NCBI GenBank assembly: GCA_044221335.1
Contig: JBGAPI010000006.1
Span: 85,954-149,953 of the forward strand
DNA length: 64,000 nucleotides
Direction of reading: 5' to 3'
Source of the DNA: JBGAPI01 sp044221335
GTDB taxonomy: Bacteria; Pseudomonadota; Gammaproteobacteria; Xanthomonadales; Ahniellaceae
Shown: positions 8,181 through 17,149 of the stretch, in pieces
Layout of the letters: each line of letters starts with the position of its first letter
Position numbering within the stretch: position 1 is the first letter of the stretch
Position numbers and translations under genes: made by a program
The notes under the pieces: generated by a model
Seen by the model: the letters and a program-made list of their open reading frames with translations, nothing else
What the model was told of the DNA's origin: nothing
The model's database searches: none

Positions 8181-8343
8181 GCCGGGCATGTCCTGCGCCA
8201 TGGCCTCGACGCGGCGGCAGTGCAGCGACAGCCGCGGCGCACCGCGGCGGTGGCCGGGGGCCGCCCTGCGGACGATCTCGTCGCGCGCCGACTAACCGAC
8301 ATGGCTCCGCATCGAAGGTGGAGGGTGAAAATTCACTCCGCCG

Positions 8344-8349
8344 TACAAT
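8344..8349 (+). promoter_or_regulatory. candidate -10 box (TACAAT)
   Basis: TACAAT lies 25 bases upstream of the ATG at 8375, in a short AT-richer pocket (GTGAAAATTCACT) that is itself an imperfect palindrome and could be an operator. No clear -35 hexamer is present at 16-18 bp. Confidence 0.35.
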
Positions 8350-8374
8350 GGTCGCTTTCCCCAGCCCCACTTCC

Positions 8375-8893
8375 ATGAAAGCGACCCTCGCCCGCTTCCT
8401 CGTCGTCGGCCTCGCCGCCACCCTCGCCCACGCCGCCGACCCCACGCCAGCCGACCGCGAGAACCAGCTCCGCGGCGCTTCGGCGATGGCCCTGCTGTCG
8501 AAAGGAGAGGCGGTGCGGCGGACGCTGTCGTTCTGCACCGAGAAGGTGCCTTCGCTGGCGCTGCGCAGCGAGCGGGTCGAGGCCGGCTGGCGCGAGCGCA
8601 ACGACAAGTACCTCGTCCTGCTGCCGGTGCTCGAGCGCGAGTCGCAGAAGGACGCCGCCGACCATGGCCGCGCCCAGGACTGGAAGTCCTTCGTCGACCG
8701 CAAGCGGCCGGCGATGCTCGACCATGTCCGGGAGATGTTCGTCGCGCAACTCGCCGACGCGCCCGCGGAGAAGCGCGAGGGCCTGTGCAACCAGTTCGCC
8801 AACGACTTCGCGTCCGGCCGCTTCGACTTCGCGGCCGACCACCAGATCATCGACTACCTCGATCGGCGGCTGAAGGAACAGGCGCCGCGGTAA
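8375..8893 (+). CDS. secreted helical protein of unknown function
   Basis: A 172-aa product with a signal peptide (about residues 1-18, cleavage after AHA) and a mostly helical, charged mature part. Two cysteines (in LSFCTEK and EGLCNQF) may form a disulfide. The start at 8375 is chosen because the upstream in-frame codons would bury the signal peptide. No family is recognised. Size, export and the paired cysteines suggest a periplasmic helical protein. Confidence 0.72.
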   Translation: MKATLARFLVVGLAATLAHAADPTPADRENQLRGASAMALLSKGEAVRRTLSFCTEKVPSLALRSERVEAGWRERNDKYLVLLPVLERESQKDAADHGRAQDWKSFVDRKRPAMLDHVREMFVAQLADAPAEKREGLCNQFANDFASGRFDFAADHQIIDYLDRRLKEQAPR

Positions 8894-9009
8894 GCCGTTG
8901 CGACGAAGACCGCGGCCGCCTCGCCCATCTGGAACCCGAGCGCCGCCTTGAATTGCGGCGGCGCAGGGCTATGGTGCACAGCATCAGCGCCGAGCGAGAA
9001 GCGTCGACA

Positions 9010-10869
9010 ATGAAGTGGGCTCTCAGTCCTGACCAACGACCGCGCGCCGCCACCTGCATCGCCCTGCTCGGGCTGACCGCTCTCGCCGCCGACGCCGCGA
9101 CGGCCGGCACCATCGCGGGCACGGTCGTCGCCAACACGACACCCATCACGATCAACGACAGCGGGCCGGCGAGCGTGTATCCGTCGACGATCACCGTCAG
9201 CGGAATCGATCCGCGCGGCGTGGTCGGCGTCTTCGTCCAACTCCATGGATTCACTCACGCGCGCCTGTCGGACCTCGACGTGCTGCTGGTCGGGCCGCGC
9301 GGTCAGCGCGTCATGCTGATGTCGGATGCGTTCGCGGGAATTCCGGCCAACTACGTCGACAACGACGACGTTCGCTTCAGCCCGGTCGGGTCGCGGCCCC
9401 TCAGTTCCTTCGATTTCCGGGTCAACCAGAACGCGGCGTTCAACGTCAGCACCCCCGATCCGATCGACAGCTTTCCCGCCCCCGGCCCCGGCGACATCTA
9501 CGCCGCCGATTCGCGTCTGGACGTGTTCGACCTCGGCGATCCGAACGGCACCTGGTCTCTGTACGTGGTCGACGACCAGAGCGGCGAAGCCGGCGTGATC
9601 GCCGGTGGCTGGGACCTCCGTTTCAGCGTGCCGACGATCTTCACCGTCAACACCACCGCCGACAGCGACGACGGCGCCTGCTCCGCGCAGGTCTGCAGCC
9701 TTCGCGATGCGATCGCTGCCGCCGGCGACTTCGACCTCATCCGCTTCTCGCCGCTGTTCGACCAGCCGCAAGTCATCACGCTCGACACCGCACTGCCGAC
9801 GATTACCCGCCCGGTATCGATCGCCGGACCCGGCATGGACCGGCTGACGGTCCGTCGCAGTGACACGGCCGCCGCCTTTCCGGTGCTGTCGTACAACGGT
9901 TCCTTCGCCGCAGGAGTGGCCCTGCAGGACCTCACGCTCAGCAACGGCAGCGGCGACCTGGGCGGCGGCGTCTTCACGAGCGCGAACGTGCTTCGCCTCG
10001 CCCGCGTCCGGCTGCAGGGAAACCACGCGACCAGCGGCGCCGGCGCAGGCGTGGTGGCACCGGCCGGCCAACTCCGGATGGTCGACTGCAAGGTCGTCGG
10101 GAACACGGCCAGCAGCGACGGCGGCGGCCTCTCCGGTCGCTTCGAGCTGCTGCGCACCACAGTGGCGAACAATCAGGCCCCGATCGGGGCCGGGATCAAT
10201 GTCGTCGAATCGGTGGTCGTGTCGCAAAGTTCGGTGGTCGGCAATGTCGCCAGCGTTCGCGGCGGAGCCATTCGGGTCGTGCAATCCGGCCGTCTCGCGA
10301 TCGACAACACCACGATCAGCGGCAACTCGGCGGGGGCCGGCATCGGCGGCGGCATCGTCGCCGACACCGCCGCTACGGTATCCCTCGAGGCGGTCACGAT
10401 CGCAGGCAACACCGCGGCCTCCGGGGCCGCGCTGATGAGCGGCTCGACTTCGGGCAGTGCGCCACAGGTTCACCTCCACGACACGCTGTTCGACGGCAAC
10501 GTCCCGGCGAGCATCGCTCCACCCGACAGCCACCTCCAGGTCATCTCCGACGGGTTCAACCTCGCGAGCGACACTGCCGGCGGCGTGCTCATCCAGGCCA
10601 GCGATCATCCGTCGACTGCCCCGCTGCTGGGACCGTTGCGCGACAACGGCGGCGGCACCTTCAGCCACTACCTGCGGCCGGGCAGCCCCGCGATCGACGC
10701 CGGCCAAGGCAACAGCTTGATCGACGGGCAGCGCGACCAACTCGCCACGCCGCGCCGACAGGACACCCCGGGCGTGGCCAATGCGGTCGGTGGCGACGCC
10801 ACCGACATTGGCGCGGTCGAGTTCTACGACGCCGGTCCGCTTTTCGTCGACGGCTACGAGGATCCCTGA
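9010..10869 (+). CDS. secreted P-domain plus CSLREA right-handed beta-helix protein
   Basis: A 619-aa exported protein. After the signal peptide (to about residue 33) comes a proprotein-convertase P-domain-like jelly roll (ITINDSGPASVYPSTITVSG ... DPNGTWSLYVVDD). A CSLREA-type motif (CSLRDAIAAAG) follows, then a parallel beta-helix of short Gly/Asn-rich rungs, and a choice-of-anchor-type end with GSPAIDAG and TDIGAVEF. The last residues are PLFVDGYEDP, a variant of the tail seen on other proteins here. It is probably cell-surface or extracellular. It is a clear paralogue of the product of 34303-37071. An upstream ATG near 8971 is possible but would hide the signal peptide. Confidence 0.88.
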   Translation: MKWALSPDQRPRAATCIALLGLTALAADAATAGTIAGTVVANTTPITINDSGPASVYPSTITVSGIDPRGVVGVFVQLHGFTHARLSDLDVLLVGPRGQRVMLMSDAFAGIPANYVDNDDVRFSPVGSRPLSSFDFRVNQNAAFNVSTPDPIDSFPAPGPGDIYAADSRLDVFDLGDPNGTWSLYVVDDQSGEAGVIAGGWDLRFSVPTIFTVNTTADSDDGACSAQVCSLRDAIAAAGDFDLIRFSPLFDQPQVITLDTALPTITRPVSIAGPGMDRLTVRRSDTAAAFPVLSYNGSFAAGVALQDLTLSNGSGDLGGGVFTSANVLRLARVRLQGNHATSGAGAGVVAPAGQLRMVDCKVVGNTASSDGGGLSGRFELLRTTVANNQAPIGAGINVVESVVVSQSSVVGNVASVRGGAIRVVQSGRLAIDNTTISGNSAGAGIGGGIVADTAATVSLEAVTIAGNTAASGAALMSGSTSGSAPQVHLHDTLFDGNVPASIAPPDSHLQVISDGFNLASDTAGGVLIQASDHPSTAPLLGPLRDNGGGTFSHYLRPGSPAIDAGQGNSLIDGQRDQLATPRRQDTPGVANAVGGDATDIGAVEFYDAGPLFVDGYEDP

Positions 10870-10938
10870 CAGCAGGTGTCCCGGGCCGCTCGATGCGCTT
10901 AACATCCGCAGGTCGTCCTCGAAGCGGAGCGCGGTTCC

Positions 10939-11376
10939 TTGATCGCCTGGATCACATCGGTGTGGCGACGCCTGTGGCCGCGCTCCGGCGGCGCTGCGGC
11001 GGGTCTCGATCCGGACCTCAGCGACATCTTCTTCACGGAGATGGCGGAGGTCACGTCCTCGCTGCGCACGGCCGCCGCCGCCTGGCGCGCCACGCCGCGC
11101 GATCCGGAAGCGATCAAGCAGGTGCGCCGCGGCTTCCATACGCTGAAAGGCTCGGCACCGCTGGTCGGCGCGACGGCGATCGGCGAGCTCTGCGCCGAGA
11201 TCGAGCAGATGATGATCCGGCTTGGCGAGTCGCCGCTGAAGATCACCCCGAGCGCGATCGGCCTGGTCGACCAGTCGGTGGCGCTGCTGCCGGAGTTCGC
11301 GGAAGCCACCCGCGCCGGCCGGGGAGCGCCGCCGCAGGTGCGGGCGATCGTCGCGGCGGCGAAGCGGGTCGCCTAG
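10939..11376 (+). CDS. stand-alone Hpt (histidine phosphotransfer) domain protein
   Basis: A 145-aa protein with the Hpt signature GFHTLKGSAPLVGA, where the His is the phosphoacceptor, set in a four-helix pattern (FFTEMAEVTSSL, CAEIEQMM). The sequence around the His resembles the Hpt modules of ChpA/PilL-type chemotaxis kinases more than those of hybrid kinases. The best start is TTG at 10939 with a GGAG upstream; no suitable ATG precedes the domain. No receiver or kinase domain is fused or adjacent, so it would relay phosphate between proteins encoded elsewhere. Confidence 0.75.
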   Translation: MIAWITSVWRRLWPRSGGAAAGLDPDLSDIFFTEMAEVTSSLRTAAAAWRATPRDPEAIKQVRRGFHTLKGSAPLVGATAIGELCAEIEQMMIRLGESPLKITPSAIGLVDQSVALLPEFAEATRAGRGAPPQVRAIVAAAKRVA

Positions 11377-11403
11377 CCCGGAAACCTCGACGGCGGATGC
11401 CGG

Positions 11404-13023
11404 TCAGTGCGGCGCGCAGATGCCGTCCGCACTCGGCGGCACCTTGCAGACGAGCTTGAAGACGGCATCGACGTCGATCGTCGGTCCGCCGCGCGGGGGC
11501 CCGATGCCGCTGACCGACGGGCGGAACAGGCGCGTGCCCTTGTCGACGCGCCCGAGCGCCGCCCGCGCCTCCGCCTCGTTCGGCGCGTCGGCCTTCATCC
11601 GGAGGGTGTCGCCGTCGACCACGAGGCTACGCATCGCCACGGTCGGTCCGAGCAGGCGGACCAGGGTGTCGCGGACCTGTGCCTCGCTGTAGCGGGTCGC
11701 GCCCGCCGGCTCGGCGGCCGGGCACTCGCTCGGCTCGCCCGGGGCGTCACAGGAGAAGAACATCTGGGTGGAAAACGCGTAGCCGCCATCGCGCGGGGTT
11801 CCGCCGCCGCCGCTCACGGCGGTGAACTCGCCGGAGGCGTCGAGGCGACGCGCGACATCGCGCGCGGTGGCGGCATCCGGTGCGATGCCCTCGAGCCGAC
11901 CGCCCTGTTTCCACAGGGTGACGGCGGTGATCTTCACTGACGCCGGCAGGAAGCGCGCGACCACCTGCGCCACGCGTTCGCGGCCGTCGCGCGGCAGGGC
12001 CGCGGCCGCGGCGGTCGCCGTGGACAGCGCCGGATCCGCGGCCGGCAGCACCGGCGCTGGACCGGCAAGGCCGTGCAACTCGTCGCGCAGCGCGCGCAGC
12101 ATGCGACGACTGGCGTCGGCGAGCGGCCGCGGGCTCACCCGTCCGGCCGGCGTCTGCAGCCGTTCGATCGGGCCCTCGACCTCGATCGTGTAGAGCTCGG
12201 CCAGTTCGCCGGGCGCGCGCGCCGGCTGGTAGTAGCCTGCCTTCGTCGTCTCGCCGATCCGGATCGACCATTGCGTTCCGGTGGTCGTCGCCGAGACGCC
12301 GACCGTGTTCGCATCGAAGCCGTGCAGCAGCATCCGGCTCGCGCTGTTCGAACTGCCGGCGCGCAGGAGGTCGACCGTGCCGTTGCCGCCGACCAGCACC
12401 GGCGCATTGGCATCGAGCGAGAGCAGTCCGAGTTCGACGCGCTCCAGCCAGACCCGGAGGTGATGGCTCGGATTGATCGCGATCCGGAGCGCCGGCTGCT
12501 TCACCCGGTCGACCAGCAGGCCAAGGCCGTCGCCGCCGATCAGCAGGTCGTGCGCGGTCGCGATCTGCACGGTGAAGCAGACCGTGTCGCCGGTCTCGGC
12601 CGTCCGCTTCAGCGGCGTGACCGACACGCCGCAGGAGCCGGGGCCGGGGCAGGCCTGCGCGTGATCCGGCGCCAGCACCACGTCGCGCGGCGTGGGCCGC
12701 TCGTTCGGGTCGGCGTCGAGGACGCGCGACTGTTCGACGACGACCAGGTCGCGCGTCCCCGGGAACACACGGTTTTCGGCACCCGACACGATCCGCACGG
12801 TGCAGTCCTTCGCGGTGATCTGCAGATGCCGCAGATTGCCGAGCCGTCCGGTTTCCGGCGCCCACGGGCGATCGCTCGCGCGGCGAACGCGGGCCGCCTG
12901 GTCGAGATAGGAATCGGGCGAGGACGGCAGGGCCGCGTGCAAGGGCGTTGCGGCAAGTGCGAACAGGAGGGCGGCGGCGGAAATCACTTCGCGATGGCGA
13001 GCGGAGCGGTGGCAGCGGGTCAT
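11404..13023 (-). CDS. large secreted protein of unknown function
   Basis: A 539-aa product starting MTRCHRSARH with a signal peptide ending near LHAA. The mature part has a long beta-rich region with a Cys pair (CPGPGSC), a helical linker around LPAADPALSTATAAAAALP, and a C-terminal half with two short alpha/beta units of the kind TLWKQGGRLEGIAPDAATA and LVVDGDTLRMKADAPNEA. These units resemble, without proof, the small periplasmic folds of PilN/GspL-like proteins. The gene stands alone, convergent with the Hpt gene. No recognised family. Confidence 0.65.
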   Translation of the reverse strand: MTRCHRSARHREVISAAALLFALAATPLHAALPSSPDSYLDQAARVRRASDRPWAPETGRLGNLRHLQITAKDCTVRIVSGAENRVFPGTRDLVVVEQSRVLDADPNERPTPRDVVLAPDHAQACPGPGSCGVSVTPLKRTAETGDTVCFTVQIATAHDLLIGGDGLGLLVDRVKQPALRIAINPSHHLRVWLERVELGLLSLDANAPVLVGGNGTVDLLRAGSSNSASRMLLHGFDANTVGVSATTTGTQWSIRIGETTKAGYYQPARAPGELAELYTIEVEGPIERLQTPAGRVSPRPLADASRRMLRALRDELHGLAGPAPVLPAADPALSTATAAAAALPRDGRERVAQVVARFLPASVKITAVTLWKQGGRLEGIAPDAATARDVARRLDASGEFTAVSGGGGTPRDGGYAFSTQMFFSCDAPGEPSECPAAEPAGATRYSEAQVRDTLVRLLGPTVAMRSLVVDGDTLRMKADAPNEAEARAALGRVDKGTRLFRPSVSGIGPPRGGPTIDVDAVFKLVCKVPPSADGICAPH

Positions 13024-13264
13024 CGTTCGCGGCGGCGGCGGGGGACGCGCGATAGTGTCAGCCGAGGTCGACGCCGTACATCCTCCGGTTGCCGCAGGGG
13101 AGACCGGCCGTGCGCCGGCGGTAGCGCGGTGCGCTACTGCGAATGCCCTGGACCTCCTCGAACCCAACGTCGCCCGGCGCCGCGCGGCATCCGGGCCGGA
13201 AGTCCTGTAAACCGGCCCGCAGGCTGACGCATCTCATCAGGCCAACCCCCTACCGGACCGCCCG

Positions 13265-14068
13265 ATGCGCTCGATCGCCCCCCTGCTCTCCTGCCTGGCG
13301 CTCCTCGCCACCGCACCGCTCCACGCCACCGAGGTGATGATTCTCGGCACCTATCACATGGCCAATCCCGGCCTGGACCTGCACAACGTGAAGGCCGACG
13401 ACGTGCTGCAGCCGGCGCGCCAGGCCGAACTCGCCGCCGTCGCGACCGCCCTCGCGACGTTCAAGCCGACCCTGGTCGCGGTGGAGGCGCCCGCCGAGAA
13501 CGGCGTGCCGACGCCGGTGGCACGCTATCGCGAGTACCTCGACGGCACGCTGCCGGAGTCGCGCAACGAGACCGTGCAGATCGGCTTCCGGCTGGCGAAG
13601 GCGGCGAAGCTCGACCGGGTCTGGGGCATCGATGTCGGCGGCGATTTCCCCTACGAGGCGGTGCAGGCCTTCGCCGAGGACGGGCCGCCGGAACTGAAGG
13701 CGCGGCTCGCGGAGATGGGCGCCGCGATCGAGCGCTCGCTGGGCGAGCTCGGCACGCTGCTCGAGCACGGCAGTGTCGGCCAGGGGCTGCGCCTGATCAA
13801 CGAGCCGGCGCGGATCGCCCGCGACAACGCGTTCTATCCGGAGATGCTGCGCTTCGGTGCCGGCGCGCGGCAACCCGGCGCGGCGCTGCTGTCGAGCTGG
13901 GAGGCGCGCAACAACGAGATCTGCGCGCGGCTGGTGCAGGTCGCCGGCCCGAACGACCGGGTCGTCGTGCTGTACGGTTCCGGACATGCCTTCCTGCTGC
14001 GCCAGTGCGTCGCGCAGATGCCGGGATATCGCCTGGTGGAGCCGAACGACTTCCTGCCGAAGTCCTAG
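13265..14068 (+). CDS. DUF5694-family exported protein
   Basis: A 267-aa product with a signal peptide (about residues 1-21) and the DUF5694 pattern: MILGTYHMANPG at the start, DDVLQPARQAEL, PTLVAVEAP, a central GIDVGGDFPYE, and NDRVVVLYGSGHAFLL near the end. The fold recalls TraB/ChaN-like proteins with conserved His and Glu residues. Function is unestablished. The gene is divergent from the secreted unknown at 11404-13023. Confidence 0.8.
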   Translation: MRSIAPLLSCLALLATAPLHATEVMILGTYHMANPGLDLHNVKADDVLQPARQAELAAVATALATFKPTLVAVEAPAENGVPTPVARYREYLDGTLPESRNETVQIGFRLAKAAKLDRVWGIDVGGDFPYEAVQAFAEDGPPELKARLAEMGAAIERSLGELGTLLEHGSVGQGLRLINEPARIARDNAFYPEMLRFGAGARQPGAALLSSWEARNNEICARLVQVAGPNDRVVVLYGSGHAFLLRQCVAQMPGYRLVEPNDFLPKS

Positions 14069-14193
14069 GCGTGCCCGCCGCTCCCTGATCGGCGGTCGCG
14101 CCCCGCTGCGTTGCCGGGCGTGCGCCCCGCGGCCGGTGTTCTCCGTGAACTGTTCGACGGACACCACGTCCCCTCACGATCCGGAGAAGCTCC

Positions 14194-14898
14194 ATGGACA
14201 CGAAATCGCAATTCCGCCCCGCGTTGCGGCGCATCGCCGCAGTCGCCGCGACGCTTGCATTGATCGGCTGCGCGCCGTCGATGGAAGCGGTCATCGGCAA
14301 GCACCGCGTCGCGATCCAGGGCCTGTTCGGAAAGATCGCCGCGCTGCAATCGACCGCGAGCCGCGCGCCCGCCGTCGGCGCCGACCAGGTCGAGGCCGGC
14401 GGCGCGCGCATCGTGCTCGACGGTGCCGCCAGCAACGCCGTGATGATCCGAGCAGCGGACCTCGCAACGCCCGAACGTGCCAGTTCCGACGGCAACGGCG
14501 CCACCCGTGCCGGCACGCTGGCGGCCTGCGGCAAGATCCTGCGCGGCGAATTCCTCGGCGAGCCCTCCGGCGCCGAGATGCTGCTCGGCGAATGCGAGCG
14601 CGCCGAGTACCTGTTCGTGCTGCGCACCGTCAGCGAACGCCCTGCCGCGATCACCGGCGCCTCGACCTTCCAGCCCGGCGCCTACGAGGGCGAGGTGCTG
14701 CTGTTTCGCCTTGCGGACGGGGCAGCGATGGGCGGCTTCCGCGTCACGGCCGCCAACAGCAGCGAGGTGATGGCGCACACCGACAAGGCCGGCGCCGCGA
14801 AGGACGTCGAGGATCGCCTCGAGAGCGACCTGTCCGCCAACGCCTTCGCCGCAATCGACGCGAAGCTGCGCAAGCTGCTGCCGGGCTCCCTGCCGTAG
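14194..14898 (+). CDS. lipoprotein of unknown function
   Basis: A 234-aa product with an N-terminal signal and lipobox (LALIGC, Cys near residue 26), so it should be lipid-anchored. GGAGAAGCTCC before the ATG is a good Shine-Dalgarno. The mature part has two further cysteines (AACGKIL, LLGECER) and an alpha/beta pattern without a recognised family. The 3' end is 14 bp from the convergent SGNH gene. Confidence 0.75.
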   Translation: MDTKSQFRPALRRIAAVAATLALIGCAPSMEAVIGKHRVAIQGLFGKIAALQSTASRAPAVGADQVEAGGARIVLDGAASNAVMIRAADLATPERASSDGNGATRAGTLAACGKILRGEFLGEPSGAEMLLGECERAEYLFVLRTVSERPAAITGASTFQPGAYEGEVLLFRLADGAAMGGFRVTAANSSEVMAHTDKAGAAKDVEDRLESDLSANAFAAIDAKLRKLLPGSLP

Positions 14899-14912
14899 TC
14901 GGACCGTCCGGA

Positions 14913-16019
14913 TCAGGGGTACGCCGACCGTACCGCGTCCGCCCACAGCTGGTTCATCGCCCGTGCCCCATCGTCATTCGGATGCACGCCGTCGTAGAGC
15001 TGCTCCGGGTGGGCGAGGAACCAGGCATAGAGGTCGGGCGCGGCGCCGAGGTGGAGCTCGGCGACCGCGGCGTCGATCTCCGCGTTGTAGGCGGGCAGGT
15101 AGGCCGCACCGCCGGTCTTCCAGGGGATGCGCGGCACGAAGACGGTCCTCCCGGCCGCCTGCAGCCGGCTCACGATGAAGCGCAGGCGCTGGCCGAAGGC
15201 CGGCGCGAACTGCACGTCGGCGTTGGCGGAGTCGTTGGTGCCGTAGGAAATCACCCAGTTCTGGAACTCCGGGTGGAGCGCGATCCACTCGTCGACCTGG
15301 GCGACGCCGTCGACCGTGCTGGTGCCGCCGACGCCGGCGCCGATCATCAGCGGGAAGTAGGCCGGCGCCAGCGCGTGCACGCGCTCCGGGAAGTTGCCGG
15401 CAAAGAGTCCGCGGTGGAACGCGGCCGCGGTGATCGAATCGCCGACGAACATCCAGGTGTCGCTGGTCCCGGCCGTCGCGTCGTGCACGTCGATCTCGTC
15501 GATCGAGATGGCCTGGCCCGCTGTGGCGGCGCGCGTGACGACGAAGCGCACCCACACCTGCCCCGCGAACGCGAAGGATTGTGCACGCGACTCGGCGGAA
15601 TTGCCGGTCACCGTGACGGCGACGGTCCAGCGGCCGTTGCTGCCATCGGTCGAATCGGCCGAGGTCTCGATCCGGTAGTCCGCGGGCACGTTGCTGCTCG
15701 GGTACGCGACCCAGTTCAGCATCGCCCGTGCCGGACCGACCCCGAGCCGGATCGCGACCCAGGCCGGCGACTGCGCGGACGGCACGACGTCCCAGGTCGC
15801 GCCGCCGTAGTACTCGCCGTCGACCACCGCCGCGCCGTTGCCGGAACTCGCGGCGGTCGGCTGGTTGCGCGAAATCAGCGGCATCGGCACGGGCGGGGCG
15901 CCATCGAAGCCGTCCGCGAAGAGCGCGTCGGTGGCGGCGTGGGCGCGGCCGCCGGGCAACGACAGCCCCGCGGCGAGCAGCAGGCACAGGGCGAGACGGG
16001 GGTGGCGGGCAGCGATCAT
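14913..16019 (-). CDS. secreted SGNH/GDSL hydrolase with N-terminal beta-sandwich
   Basis: A 368-aa protein. The signal peptide ends near AHA at residue 28. It is followed at once by LFADGFDGAPPV, a motif otherwise seen at protein C-termini in this window. Residues of about 50-175 look like a discoidin (F5/8 C)-type beta-sandwich (AWVAIRLGVGPA ... IDEIDVHD). The catalytic SGNH domain follows: block I MFVGDSITAA, block III VISYGTNDSAN, and block V YDGVHPNDDG with the catalytic Asp/His. It probably deacylates an extracellular or envelope glycan or lipid after binding through the sandwich domain. Confidence 0.85.
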   Translation of the reverse strand: MIAARHPRLALCLLLAAGLSLPGGRAHAATDALFADGFDGAPPVPMPLISRNQPTAASSGNGAAVVDGEYYGGATWDVVPSAQSPAWVAIRLGVGPARAMLNWVAYPSSNVPADYRIETSADSTDGSNGRWTVAVTVTGNSAESRAQSFAFAGQVWVRFVVTRAATAGQAISIDEIDVHDATAGTSDTWMFVGDSITAAAFHRGLFAGNFPERVHALAPAYFPLMIGAGVGGTSTVDGVAQVDEWIALHPEFQNWVISYGTNDSANADVQFAPAFGQRLRFIVSRLQAAGRTVFVPRIPWKTGGAAYLPAYNAEIDAAVAELHLGAAPDLYAWFLAHPEQLYDGVHPNDDGARAMNQLWADAVRSAYP

Positions 16020-16108
16020 CGATGAAGGCTAGTGCCGCGGACCGGCGCGGACTGTGCGCGGGGACACGGCGCGCATCGGACGATGCGCGGCCCCGGCGAC
16101 GCGCCGAA

Positions 16109-17026
16109 CTAGCGGAGCTCGTCGATCAGCCAGTGCTGCCAGCCGAACGCTCCGCTCGGCCGCCACAGCAGCGAGACGCGCTCGATGCAGCGGAACGGGC
16201 AGTCGCCGACCTCGATGCGGACCAGCCCCGGCTCGCGCTCGGCGAAGTCCGGCAGGTAGGCGAGCGCCTTGCCGCTGCGCACCAGGCCCAGCAGCACCTG
16301 CAGATCGTCGATCCAGTAGCGGATGCGGCGTGGCAATTTCCGCTGGTTCCAGCCGTCGGCGCTCGCGCCGCGCGGCTCGCCGCAGAGCAGCGAATGGGTC
16401 GGGCTGACGAAGTCGTGCCCGAGCACGGCGGCTGCGGTCGCGCGGCGCGGCCCGCGGCGCACGCGGGCCAGGCCGGACTGCGCCAGCGGATGGGACGCGC
16501 CGGCGAACAGGTGGAACTCCAGGCGTCCGAGGGGGAGAGCGGCAAGCCCGCCGCGTTCGATCCGATCCGCCTCCTGCCGCAGAGCCTCGTGGGTGACCAG
16601 CGCGACATCGACCTCGCCGCGCTCGAGCGCCGCGACGGCGGCGTTCTCGAACAGCGGCAGCACCGCGACGGTGCTGTCCGGATAGCGCGTCGTCAGGCGC
16701 TCGGCGATCTCGCCGGCGTGGCGCCACTGCAGCAGCGCCGGCCCGCCGATGCGACAGCGGATGGCCGAACGGGCCCCCAGGAATTCGGCGCGGGTGTCGT
16801 CGGCCAGCTGCAGGAGTGCGGTCGCGCGCCCGCGCAGCCGTTCGCCCATGGCGTTCAGGCGCACCGTCTTGCCGATGCGGTCGAACAGCCGGACCTTGAG
16901 CGCGCCCTCCAGCCGCCGCACCGCCTTCGACAGCGCGGACGGCGTCTGGTGCAGGGAGTCCGCCGCGCCGCGGATGCTGCCGCTCCGCGCGACCGCGGCG
17001 AAGGCGCGGAGATCGTCGATGTCCAT
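16109..17026 (-). CDS. LysR-family transcriptional regulator
   Basis: A 305-aa regulator. The N-terminal winged helix-turn-helix reads DLRAFAAVARSGSIRGAADS and then HQTPSALSKAVRRLEGALKV; the rest is a LysR substrate-binding domain (GRLEFHLFAGASHPLA, LLGLVRSGKALAYLPDF). Two ATGs are adjacent; the second (17026) is 6 bases from AGGAG. It is divergent from an MDR oxidoreductase across about 120 bp that holds a perfect palindrome. The oxidoreductase is the most likely target. Confidence 0.9.
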   Translation of the reverse strand: MDIDDLRAFAAVARSGSIRGAADSLHQTPSALSKAVRRLEGALKVRLFDRIGKTVRLNAMGERLRGRATALLQLADDTRAEFLGARSAIRCRIGGPALLQWRHAGEIAERLTTRYPDSTVAVLPLFENAAVAALERGEVDVALVTHEALRQEADRIERGGLAALPLGRLEFHLFAGASHPLAQSGLARVRRGPRRATAAAVLGHDFVSPTHSLLCGEPRGASADGWNQRKLPRRIRYWIDDLQVLLGLVRSGKALAYLPDFAEREPGLVRIEVGDCPFRCIERVSLLWRPSGAFGWQHWLIDELR

Positions 17027-17070
17027 CATCTGCTCCTGGAAGCGCACTGAAGATTGTTGCCCATGGAGAC

Positions 17071-17089
17071 ACAGAAAGCGCCTTTCTGT
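17071..17089. promoter_or_regulatory. perfect 8-bp-arm palindrome in a LysR/oxidoreductase divergent promoter
   Basis: ACAGAAAG and CTTTCTGT are separated by CGC in the 123-bp gap between the LysR gene and the MDR oxidoreductase gene. The position and symmetry fit an operator for the LysR protein. It does not show the classical T-N11-A spacing exactly, so a different regulator or a simple hairpin is possible. Confidence 0.45.
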
Positions 17090-17149
17090 TGCTTTTCGGG
17101 CAAGACGGCAGCGCACGATACTGCGCGGATCCCAACCCGGAAAGCCCCG

